From: Klebsiella pneumoniae
GTDB lineage: Bacteria; Myxococcota_A; UBA796; SXON01
Assembly (NCBI GenBank): GCA_945862325.1
Contig: CAMAXZ010000026.1
Coordinates: 1 to 57,626, forward strand
DNA: 57,626 nt
Direction of reading: 5' to 3'
The notes beneath the pieces are model-generated. The model was not told the origin of the DNA and ran no database searches. It saw only the letters and a program-made list of their open reading frames with translations. Of this stretch, positions 34,110 through 42,000 are shown piece by piece. A program made the position numbers and the translations under genes. Position 1 is the stretch's first letter. Every line of letters starts with the position of its first letter.

Positions 34110-35161
34110 GGACGAACCTCACGGAAGGTGGCGTCGAGCAACGGGTAGAAGGTGCGAGGGCCTTCGGCGCCCACCACGACCCCGATGTGGCCTGTGTCCA
34201 GCACCGTCGCCTTCGCCGGGCCGCCGGATAGCTCGGCGAGCGGCGTCGCGCACGCGGGTGGAGTGATGAAGTCGCGCGCGCACGCCACGACGTGGACAGG
34301 CGCGGTGACGTTTCGTAGATCGACGCGTTCGCCGCGGATCTCCCACGTGCCGGCGACGAGGCGATCTTCCTGGTAGGCGTTGCGGATGAACTCGCGCGCG
34401 AACGCGCCCGGCATCGGGACGTTCTCTTCGAGCCACCGCTCGCGGGCGAGCACGCGGGCCAGCTTGTGCGGGTCCGCGGAGGCGGCTTCGATCGCGAAGT
34501 GCTTGCTCCAGTTGCCCATGGGATCGAGGAGCATGAACGCGGGCTTCATGACCGACACCGGCACGAGGCCGTCGGCGTCGAACGCCGAGTCCACGTCGAG
34601 CGGCCGCACGAACTCGGCGAACCGTCCGCCCGCCGCGAAGTGGATGGGCGCGGCGAGGGTGACCAGACCGGCGACACGGCGGGGACGAAGCGCGGCGTAC
34701 ATCGCCGTGAGCGTGCCGCCCAGGCAGTATCCCAAGAGGAACGCGTCTTTCGACCCGGCGTGGCGGCAGACGCGATCGATGCTGCGATGCAGCAGCTCCA
34801 GGAGCACGTACCCTACGTCTTCGCCGGCGTCTTCCGGCCCGGGGATGCCCCAGTCGACGAGGTAGGTCGGGTGCCCGAGCTCCGCGAGACCCTGGACGAG
34901 GCTGCGGCCCGGCTCGAGGTCGACGATGTAGGCGCGGTTGATGAGGGACGGCACGATGACGACGGGGGTGCGCGCGGGCGCCCCGACCGGCGGCGCGTAG
35001 TACCGCACGATGAGCTTGTCCTGCACGTGCACGATGTCGTGCGGGGTGAGCCCCACCGGAGGTCGCGGCGTGTCGCGCAGGATCTCCATCCCGCGGCGCA
35101 CGCGTGCGGCCTGCTCGACGAAGGGGATGCCCTCGAGAAGCGCCACGGTGGGGTCGGGCAT
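34106..35161 (-). CDS. phaC: Class III-type PHA synthase, PhaC paralogue B
   Basis: Polymerises (R)-3-hydroxyacyl-CoA into polyhydroxyalkanoate on the granule surface. At 351 residues it has class III PhaC size. The nucleophile motif is FLLGYCLGGT with Cys146, the acid Asp297 is in CARDFITPP and the general base His325 is in DTGHIGVVVG. VPSLINRAYIVDLEPGRSLV and YLVDWGIPGPED are family signatures. It is a distant paralogue of the gene just upstream and, unlike many tandem copies, keeps a full triad. The ATG lies two bases after the previous stop (TGAGCATG), so translation is coupled. Confidence 0.9.
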   Translation of the reverse strand: MPDPTVALLEGIPFVEQAARVRRGMEILRDTPRPPVGLTPHDIVHVQDKLIVRYYAPPVGAPARTPVVIVPSLINRAYIVDLEPGRSLVQGLAELGHPTYLVDWGIPGPEDAGEDVGYVLLELLHRSIDRVCRHAGSKDAFLLGYCLGGTLTAMYAALRPRRVAGLVTLAAPIHFAAGGRFAEFVRPLDVDSAFDADGLVPVSVMKPAFMLLDPMGNWSKHFAIEAASADPHKLARVLARERWLEENVPMPGAFAREFIRNAYQEDRLVAGTWEIRGERVDLRNVTAPVHVVACARDFITPPACATPLAELSGGPAKATVLDTGHIGVVVGAEGPRTFYPLLDATFREVRP

Positions 35162-35163
35162 GC

Positions 35164-36165
35164 TCACGACCGGACCCACTCCAGCAGGCGCTTCGGGAGC
35201 GACGCGCCGATGCACACGCCGACGTGGCCGCCGCGAACCGTGTCGGTCTGCACCGGGCCGCCCCAGACCCTGGCCAGACCAAAGGCCGCGGGGGGCGGGA
35301 CGATGTGGTCTTCCGAGGCGGCGAGCGTCAGGGCCGGGATGGTGGCCCGGCCGAGATCGCACGGGCTGCCGTCGAGCGCGAAGCCGCCGTTCATCATGGC
35401 GTTGTCGAAGTAGCAGGACCGCACGTACGCCCGGTAGGTCTCGCCGGGGAAGTCGACGCCGTCGTTGTTCCAGAGCTCCATGTGTGCCCAGAGATCGCGG
35501 AAGCCGTCGTCCTCGATGCGCTCCCACAGGCCGACGTACTTGCCAGTCTGGCCCATCGGACGCAGCCAGGCGAAGCTCGTGCGCATGAGCTCGCGGGGGA
35601 AGTTGCCGACGCCGTCGACGATGGCGTCGAGCGGGAAGGTGTCGGGGCGGGCCCACCGCGCCAGGCGGCCCGACGCGTGGAAGTCGATTGGCGTGGCGAG
35701 GAAGGCGACCCGCCGCACGCGGCCGGCGTGACGGGCGAGGTGCATGGCCAGGAAGGTGCCGCCGACGCAGTAGCCGAGGGCATCCATCTGGGGGACACCG
35801 GCGTGACGGCAGGCGCGGTCGATCGCGCGACCGAGCACGCCGTCGACGTAGGTGCCGAGGGTGTTCTCGCGATCTTCCGGGCCGGCGCCGCCCCAATCGA
35901 GCAGGTAGATCGGGACACCGGCCTCGACGAGCGCGCCGACGACCGAACGACCGCGAACGAGGTCGAAGATGGTCCACTTGTTGATGAGCGGCATGCTCAC
36001 GAACACGGGCGCGTAGCGGGGCTCTGCCGGGGCGAAGTAGCGCACGCAGGCCTTGTTCTGGCGGTGCACCACGGTGTGCGGGGTGACCCCGCCCTGTGCC
36101 TTGGACACCGGGTCGGTGGCGAGGAAGGACACCGTGCGCGCGGTGCGCTCCGCGACGGCGATCAC
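35164..36165 (-). CDS. phaC: Class III-type PHA synthase, PhaC paralogue A
   Basis: A 333-residue PHA synthase. The catalytic triad is Cys133 in ALGYCVGGT, Asp286 in AASEDHIVPP and His314 in RGGHVGVCIG. SMPLINKWTIFDLVRGRSVV and YLLDWGGAGPED match the class III core. It follows phaE with a GTGA overlap (GTG at 36165), so PhaE and this PhaC are the most likely synthase pair. Paralogue B may be a second catalytic subunit with different chain-length preference, or part of one mixed complex. The start is fixed by the overlap; there is no room for a longer N-terminus of class I type. Confidence 0.9.
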   Translation of the reverse strand: MIAVAERTARTVSFLATDPVSKAQGGVTPHTVVHRQNKACVRYFAPAEPRYAPVFVSMPLINKWTIFDLVRGRSVVGALVEAGVPIYLLDWGGAGPEDRENTLGTYVDGVLGRAIDRACRHAGVPQMDALGYCVGGTFLAMHLARHAGRVRRVAFLATPIDFHASGRLARWARPDTFPLDAIVDGVGNFPRELMRTSFAWLRPMGQTGKYVGLWERIEDDGFRDLWAHMELWNNDGVDFPGETYRAYVRSCYFDNAMMNGGFALDGSPCDLGRATIPALTLAASEDHIVPPPAAFGLARVWGGPVQTDTVRGGHVGVCIGASLPKRLLEWVRS

Positions 36166-36674
36166 GAGCGCCCCACGCGGCGCACGGGACGCGCGGCTTC
36201 GGCGCCTTCGGCCTCGTCGGACGCGGTGCCGGCCGCCGCGGGGGCGGTCGGACGGGCGAGGCGGAGCTCGGCGAGCTCGTGACGCAGCGCGGCAAGGGTG
36301 TCGCGGAGCTCGACGCGCGCCTCGGCGGCGTCGATGCGGGCCTGAAGCGCGGCGCGCTCGGCGTCGGCGAGCTGGTCCTTGAGCTGGAGGAGCAGATCTT
36401 CCTGCGCGAGCAGGCGCTCTTCCAGCAGCGTGGCGATGCGCGCCACCCGGACGACGTCCTTGCGCGTCGGCAGGTGGAGGCGCTCCATCTGCTCGTCCAC
36501 CGACTTCTCGTAGGTGGCGCGGGCCTGGGCCGTCGCCGCGAGGTTGTTGCTCATCGAGCCGAGGAAGCTCGGCGACTCGAGCACCTGATCCCACCAGCCG
36601 GCCATGGCCTTCTCCCAGTGGCGGTAGAGGTCGGAGCTCAGCTTGTTGAAGTCGGTCGCGTCAGGGGTGGCCAT
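36162..36674 (-). CDS. phaE: PHA synthase subunit PhaE
   Basis: A 170-residue non-catalytic subunit of class III/IV-type PHA synthase. The signature is the segment SVDEQMERLHLPTRKDVVRVARIATLLEERL (residues about 58-88; LNLPTR-type motif), followed by a long coiled coil and an Ala/Arg-rich tail. The N-terminus has aromatic residues (LYRHWEKAMAGWWDQV) as in other PhaE proteins. It is shorter than typical PhaE (about 350 residues). GAGGA lies a few bases before the ATG. It is the first gene of an eight-gene overlapping chain and lies 74 bases downstream of the phasin gene, with a hairpin between them. Confidence 0.85.
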   Translation of the reverse strand: MATPDATDFNKLSSDLYRHWEKAMAGWWDQVLESPSFLGSMSNNLAATAQARATYEKSVDEQMERLHLPTRKDVVRVARIATLLEERLLAQEDLLLQLKDQLADAERAALQARIDAAEARVELRDTLAALRHELAELRLARPTAPAAAGTASDEAEGAEAARPVRRVGRS

Positions 36675-36711
36675 GCGAAGTCCTCAGGCTCGAGGGGAAG
36701 CGTGGACGGGA

Positions 36712-36736
36712 GCGCGGGGCGCGCGGCGCCCCGCGC
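36712..36736 (-). terminator. Strong hairpin between phasin and phaE
   Basis: GCGCGGGGCG-CGCGG-CGCCCCGCGC: a perfect 10-base stem with a 5-base loop, 12 bases after the phasin stop and 38 before the phaE start. It lacks a U-tract. It could attenuate read-through or protect the 3' end of the phasin mRNA, giving more phasin than synthase. Confidence 0.55.
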
Positions 36737-36748
36737 GGCTCCGGGAGT

Positions 36749-36976
36749 TCAGGCCTTGGCGGGCGCCATGGCGTGGAGCATGGTCTTGGCCATGCCGTGC
36801 CAGGCCTGCTGCGACGCGTCGACCGAGGCGCGGGAGAGCGCCATCCAGTCGGTCATCTGCTTCTCCGCGAGCTTCAGCTGGTCGAGCTGCCAGTCGGCGA
36901 CCGTCTTCTGGGCGCTGAGGGTGCGCTCGCCCATGGCGACGAGCTGGGTGCGGTATTCGGTGAAGGTGGCGTCCAT
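36749..36976 (-). CDS. Small phasin-like protein
   Basis: A 75-residue helical, amphipathic protein (TLSAQKTVADWQLDQLKLAEKQM, SRASVDASQQAWHGMAKTMLHAM) resembling the core of phasins, the proteins that coat PHA granules and limit their size. It is much shorter than most phasins (about 110-190 residues) but has the same Gln/Ala-rich helices with no Cys. Its place next to phaE/phaC and opposite phaR supports the call. It has a GGAG 7 bases before the ATG and a promoter close to the sigma-70 consensus, implying high expression. Confidence 0.75.
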   Translation of the reverse strand: MDATFTEYRTQLVAMGERTLSAQKTVADWQLDQLKLAEKQMTDWMALSRASVDASQQAWHGMAKTMLHAMAPAKA

Positions 36977-37005
36977 TTGTCGTCTCCGTCCGGGCGAGGT
37001 TGGTT

Positions 37006-37066
37006 GTGCGCCGCGGTGCCTCTTATGTACCCGCCATGCTGCGACGCGTCAAGTCCGGTGCGCCGC
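37006..37066 (-). promoter_or_regulatory. Phasin promoter flanked by direct repeats (candidate PhaR operator)
   Basis: On the minus strand TTGACG (37052-37047) and TACATA (37029-37024) are separated by 17 bases, the best sigma-70-like promoter in the window. The 9-base direct repeat GTGCGCCGC occurs at 37058-37066, just upstream of the -35, and at 37006-37014, just past the expected start of transcription. The two lie 52 bases apart, about five helical turns. PhaR regulators bind phasin promoters in other bacteria, so these are plausible operators. Confidence 0.55.
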
Positions 37067-37121
37067 AGCGCGGCAGAAATTCTGTCGGCGCGGCGACGGC
37101 GATGCGGATACGCGACGACGC

Positions 37122-37787
37122 ATGCCGCTCATCCGCAAGTACGAGAACCGCCGCCTCTACGACACCTCCGCCTCGAGGTACGTCAATCTCGACGATCTCG
37201 TGCGCATGGTGCGCGCCGGTGACGACGTGCGCGTCGAAGACGCCAAGACCGGGCGGGACCTCACCCGCGAGATCCTGCTTCAGATCCTGCTCGAGCACCC
37301 GGCCGCCGGGGAGCTCCTCCCCGTCCCACTGCTGCGTCGCATCATCCGGTCCAGCGGCGACGAACCGATGCAGCGCGCGCTGCGCGCGCAGATCACGACC
37401 GGGCTCGACATGGTGCACGCCCAGCTCGACCGTATCGAGGGCCAGCTCTTCCGCTTGTACGAGGGTTCGGGGCCGGACGCCTGGCGCGCGGCGTTCGCGG
37501 TGTGGGATCCGTTCATGGCGCGCGCGCGCGGCGGAGGGACGACCACAGGGCCCGGCCACACCGTGTCGGAGCCCGAGCCTCCGCCCTACGCCGCGGCCGA
37601 GCCCGCGCCGCCCCCGGAGCCTCCGGTCGGGGCCCCTGAGCCCGCGCCGGAAGAACCTCCGCCCGCCACGCGGCGCCGCAGCAAGGAGCCCGCGGCGGCC
37701 GCCGCGCCTCCCGAGTCGCCAGCGGACGACCTCGACGCGCTGCGGCGCAAGCTCGATGCGCTCGAACGCCGCCTTCGGAGTCCGTGA
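37122..37787 (+). CDS. phaR: PHA synthesis regulator PhaR
   Basis: Transcriptional repressor that senses PHA granules. The N-terminal DNA-binding domain MPLIRKYENRRLYDTSASRYVNLDDL is diagnostic. The PHA-binding/accumulation domain follows (TREILLQILLEHPAAGELLPVPLLRRIIRSSG). The C-terminal 100 residues are Pro/Ala/Glu-rich and disordered, longer than usual, and end in a short coiled coil (DDLDALRRKLDALERRLRS). The product has 221 residues. It is divergent from the phasin gene across 145 bases that hold the proposed operators. In known systems PhaR represses phasin until granules form. Confidence 0.93.
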   Translation: MPLIRKYENRRLYDTSASRYVNLDDLVRMVRAGDDVRVEDAKTGRDLTREILLQILLEHPAAGELLPVPLLRRIIRSSGDEPMQRALRAQITTGLDMVHAQLDRIEGQLFRLYEGSGPDAWRAAFAVWDPFMARARGGGTTTGPGHTVSEPEPPPYAAAEPAPPPEPPVGAPEPAPEEPPPATRRRSKEPAAAAAPPESPADDLDALRRKLDALERRLRSP

Positions 37788-37831
37788 GCGCCGAAGCCAC
37801 AGTTCCGCCGGCGCGCGCGGCCTTCGCCGTC

Positions 37832-37837
37832 TATACT
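37832..37837 (+). promoter_or_regulatory. Candidate -10 element of a leaderless promoter
   Basis: TATACT followed by GCGCGG and ATG at 37844. Read as codons in the frame of the next gene it would be TAT ACT, both rare in this GC-rich sequence, which favours a promoter over coding. Confidence 0.45.
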
Positions 37838-37843
37838 GCGCGG

Positions 37844-38671
37844 ATGGACGCCTGCTTCGCACGGGACGCCTCCGGGCGGCCGGTCCTCGATCTGCGTGAG
37901 CTCGCCGCCGCGGGTGCGCCCGATCTCGGCGCGCTCCCGGCGCTGACGGACGCCGAGCGCGCGGTCGCCATCCGCACGTGGCGCGGCCGCATGGTGAACG
38001 AGCACGCCTCGGCCCAGGTGTGGGCGTCCCTCCTGCCACAGCTCATGCGGGCGGCAGTCCCCCCCGTGCTGCTCGCGAGCGCCGCGTCCGCCGCCAGCGA
38101 CGAGCTGCGCCACGGTGTCCGTTGCGCGGCGGTGGTGCACGCGCTCGGCGGGGAGGCGACGGCCCCGCTGCCGGACCTCCCTCCCCTCCCCGCCCACGAA
38201 GACGTGGGCGCGCTCGAGGCGGCGCTTCGAAACGTGCTGAGCGTCGGGTGCATGTCGGAGACGGTCGCGGTCGCCGTCATCCGCGCCGAGCAGGCGGAGC
38301 TCGAAGGCGGCCCCCTCGGTGAGGTCCTCGCCGAGATCCTCGCGGACGAGGTCGCGCACGCACGCTTCGGCTGGGCCGTGCTGGGCGCGCTCGCCCCGCG
38401 CCTCGACGACGCGGCACGGGCACGCACCGACGCGTACCTGGTCGACGCGTTCGCTCACCAGATCCGTTGGGAGCTGCCGAAGTTGCCGGTCGTCGCAGGG
38501 CGGCGCCCGGAGCTCGCCGCGGCGGGCGTGTGCGACGGAGGCTTCGCGCGCGAGGTGTTCTTCGACACCCTGCGCGACGTGATCGTGCCGGGGCTCGAGG
38601 CCGCCGGCCTCCGCGCCGGCGCCGCGCTGCAGCGCGCCCTCGACGAGACCCTTCCCCACCTGGAGTCCTGA
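37844..38671 (+). CDS. Ferritin-like diiron-fold protein
   Basis: A 275-residue helical protein with a complete set of diiron ligands in ferritin-like order: Glu53 (VNEHAS), Glu87-x-x-His90 (SDELRHG), Glu139 (CMSETVAV) and Glu169-x-x-His172 (ADEVAHARFG). The pattern predicts a four-helix bundle binding two irons, as in oxygenases, desaturases or oxidases; the reaction is unknown. The start is uncertain. A GTG at 37784 overlaps the phaR stop as GTGA and would add 20 Ala-rich residues. I prefer the ATG at 37844 because TATACT lies 6 bases upstream and conserved-looking sequence begins after it. Confidence 0.75.
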   Translation: MDACFARDASGRPVLDLRELAAAGAPDLGALPALTDAERAVAIRTWRGRMVNEHASAQVWASLLPQLMRAAVPPVLLASAASAASDELRHGVRCAAVVHALGGEATAPLPDLPPLPAHEDVGALEAALRNVLSVGCMSETVAVAVIRAEQAELEGGPLGEVLAEILADEVAHARFGWAVLGALAPRLDDAARARTDAYLVDAFAHQIRWELPKLPVVAGRRPELAAAGVCDGGFAREVFFDTLRDVIVPGLEAAGLRAGAALQRALDETLPHLES

Positions 38672-38672
38672 G

Positions 38673-39047
38673 ATGGATCGTTCTGTGCTGCGCCGCAAGG
38701 CGCTCCTCGCCGCGAGCAGCGTCGTGCTCGCCTCCGGGCTCCTCGCGTGCCCGCCCGTGATCAAGGACGACGCCGCCGACACGGCCGACACCGACGCGGC
38801 CGACACCGACACGGCGGCCGACACGGACACGGCGGCCGACACCGACACGTCCGACGTGCCCCCCGACTGCACCGCGGTGCCCTCGGACGACGTGGCCGGC
38901 TGCTGCGAGGCGCTGACCGCGTGGTGCGAGGCGCACCACGCGGACGGTGAAGCCCAGCAGGAGTGCATCTTCGGGCCCGGCTACGACGGGTCGACGGGCT
39001 GCATCCCCTGGGGGCCGCCCGTGCCCCCGGCCGCGCGCCTGGCCTGA
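38673..39047 (+). CDS. Small Cys-rich lipoprotein with Asp-Thr/Ala spacer
   Basis: A 124-residue lipoprotein. The signal peptide MDRSVLRRKALLAASSVVLASGLLAC predicts lipidation at Cys26. A spacer of Asp-Thr-Ala repeats (residues 30-60) follows, then a compact domain with six Cys (DCTAVP, GCCEALTAWCEAHH, QECIFGPG, TGCIPWG), suggesting three disulfides. It starts one base after the previous stop (TGAGATG) with GGAG upstream. The family is not recognised. The same spacer style occurs in two other envelope proteins of this window. Confidence 0.72.
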   Translation: MDRSVLRRKALLAASSVVLASGLLACPPVIKDDAADTADTDAADTDTAADTDTAADTDTSDVPPDCTAVPSDDVAGCCEALTAWCEAHHADGEAQQECIFGPGYDGSTGCIPWGPPVPPAARLA

Positions 39048-39056
39048 GCCTCAGGC
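39042..39056. terminator. Palindrome spanning two convergent stop codons
   Basis: GCCTGAG-C-CTCAGGC, 7-base perfect arms around C39049. It holds the TGA of the lipoprotein gene (39045-39047) and the TGA of the convergent repeat protein (39053-39051). No U-tract. Confidence 0.4.
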
Positions 39057-42000
39057 GCGGCGTCGCGCCAGGCCGACCATCGCGAGGAGGCCGACCAGCC
39101 ACCCCGCGGCGCTCGCACCCGCGGCGCCGCTCGGCGCGGTGCCACACGCGCACCCCCCGCCGCCGGTGTAGGAGAAGTCGAGCCCGGTGAGGCCCTCGGT
39201 GTTCTCCGAGAGGACGGGGCCGTCCTCGGGGTCGACGTAGTCGGCCACACCGTCTTCGTCCGCGTCGTCGGTTCCCTCCTCGAGGTCGGTGAGACCGTCG
39301 CCGTCGGAGTCCTCGTCGCGGGAGTTGGGCGTGCCGTCGCCATCGACGTCGGGGTCCGCCACGCCGTCGGCGTCGACGTCCTCGTTGTCCTCGACGACGG
39401 TCGGGATGTCGTCGCCGTCGTCGTCGGCGTCCTCGGCGTCGCCGAGCCCGTCACCGTCGGTGTCCGACATGCCCTCGTCGGCGTCGGGCCAGCCGTCGGC
39501 GTCGGAGTCGTCGTCGAGGTGGTCGGGCGTGCCGTCGATGTCGACGTCGTCCGGCTCGGAGGTCGGATCTTCCGGGTCGTAGGCCGCGCCGATCTCGTCG
39601 GCCGTGTCCAGGCCGTCGCCGTCGTCGTCCGTGTCGGCCCAGTCCTCCACGCCGTCCCCGTCGCTGTCGCGCGGCGACGTGACGTCGTCGCCGACCTCGT
39701 AGCCGTCGTAGAGCCCATCGCCGTCGGAGTCGGCGTTGTCGATGTCGGAGCCGATGACGGCTTCCTCCGCGTCGGTCAGCCCGTCGCCGTCGCTGTCGTC
39801 GTCCTCAACGACCCCGTTGCAGTCGTTGTCGAGGCCGTCGGGGATCTCCGGCGCGCCCGGGTAGATCTCGATGGACGTGTCGTCGCAGTCGTCGCCGTCG
39901 TACGCCGCGGCGTCGTAGCCGTCGCCGTCCTGGTCGAAGTCGGAGCCGCCGTCGCAGTCGCCGTCGATGCCGTCGTACCAGGTCTCCTCGCCGGAGGTGT
40001 TGACGGTCGCGTCGGTGTCGTCGCAGTCCACGCCGCCGTAGTCCGAGGCGTCCTCGCCGTCGCCGTCTTGGTCGTAGTCGGAGGCGCCGTCGCAGTCGCC
40101 GTCGATGCCGTCGTACCAGGTCTCCTCGGCGTCGGGGTTCACCGCGGAGTTGGCGTCGTCGCAGTCGTCGCCGCCCCAGGCGGCGTCCACGAAGCCGTCG
40201 CTGTCGGCGTCGTGGTTGGCGTCGCCCGAGCAGTCCTGGTCGATCTCGTCGGAGGGATCGTCGGCCGCGCCGGGGTTGACCGACGCGTCGCCGTCGTCGC
40301 AGTCGGCGCCGCCGTAGCTGGCGGAGTCGTAGCCGTCGCCGTCGGCGTCGTAGTCGGACGCGCCGTCGCAGTCGCCGTCGATGCCGTCGTACCAGGCTTC
40401 CGTGGCGTCGGGGTTGATGGTCGCGTCGGTGTCGTCGCAGTCTTCGTCGAGCCCGAAGCCGTCGAGGTCCTGGTCGTCGTCGTTGCCGTCGCAGTCCTGA
40501 TCGATCCCGTCGTACCAGGTCTCCGAGGCGCTCGGATTCACCGACGCGTCGGCGTCGTCGCAGTCCACCGTGCTCGCGAACCCGTCGGCGTCTGCGTCGA
40601 CCACGGCGTCTTCGCCGTCGCAGTCCTGATCGATGCCGTCGTACGGGGTGTCCGTCGCGTCCGGGTTGACGGACGCGTCGGTGTCGTCGCAGTCGGAGCT
40701 CTGGTCGAAGCCGTCGCTGTCGGCGTCGATCGTCTCGTCCGCGCCGTCACAGTCGGAGTCGATCCCGTCGTAGGCCGCGTCGGGCGCGCCCGGGTACACC
40801 GACGCGTCCGCGTCGTCGCAGTCCTCCGTGCTGTCGTAGCCGTCCTCGTCCAGATCGATGACGGCGTCGGCGCCGTCGCAGTCCTGGTCCTCCCCGTCGT
40901 ACGGGGCGTCGGCCGCGCCGGGGTTGACCGTGGCGTCGCTGTCGTCGCAGTCCGTCCCGCCGTAGGCGTCGGAGATGTAGCCGTCGCCGTCGGCGTCGTA
41001 GTCGGACGCGCCGTCGCAGTCGGAGTCCACCCCGTCGTACCAGGTGTCCGGAGCGCCCGGGTAGGCGGCGGGGTCGGTGTCGTCGCAGTCGGTCGAGACG
41101 CCGAAGCCGTCCTCGTCGCGGTCGTCGTCGCGACCGTCGCAGTCCTGATCGATGCCGTCGTACCAGATCTCTGCTTCGCCCGGATTGATCGAGGCGTCGG
41201 AGTCGTCGCAGTCCTCGGTGCTGTCCCAGCCGTCGCCGTCCGCGTCGATCACGCCGTCCACGCCGTCGCAGTCCTGGTCGACGCCGTCGTAGGGGGTGTC
41301 GGCGACGTCGGGGTTGAAGCTCGCGTCGGTGTCGTCGCAGTCGTTGCCGCCGTAGGCATCGGAGTCGTGCCCGTCGCGGTCCTGGTCGTAGTCGGACCAC
41401 CCGTCGCAGTCGGTGTCCTCGCCGTCGTACCAGGTGTCGGACGCGCCGGGGTTGATGCGGGCGTCGCCGTCGTCGCAGTCGGTCGTGTAGTCGTACCCGT
41501 CGCCGTCCCGGTCGGTGTCGTTGCCGTCGCAGTCCTGGTCGACGCCGTCGTACCAGACCTCCGCGGCGCCCGGGTTCACCGCGGCGTCGGAGTCGTCGCA
41601 GTCGGTGGTGCTCAGGTACCCGTCGCCGTCGGCGTCGACGACCGAGTCGGAGCCGTTGCAGTTCTGGTCGACCCCGTCGTACGGCGTGTCGTACACGCCC
41701 GGGTTGATCGAGGCGTTCGTGTCGTTGCAGTCGTCGCCGCCGTACGCGTCGGAGTCGTAGCCGTCGCCGTCACGGTCGTAGTCGGAGGCGCCGTCGCAGT
41801 CGCTGTCGACGCCGTCGTACCAGATGTCGGCTTCGCCGGGGTTGATCGACGCGTCGTCGTCGTCGCAGTCGGTCGCGTACCCGTAGCCGTCGCCGTCGCG
41901 GTCGTCGTCCTGGCCGTCACAGTCCTGATCGACGCCGTCGTACCAGACCTCGACCGCGCCCGGGTTGACCGAGGCGTCCGCGTCGTCACAGTCGAGGGTG

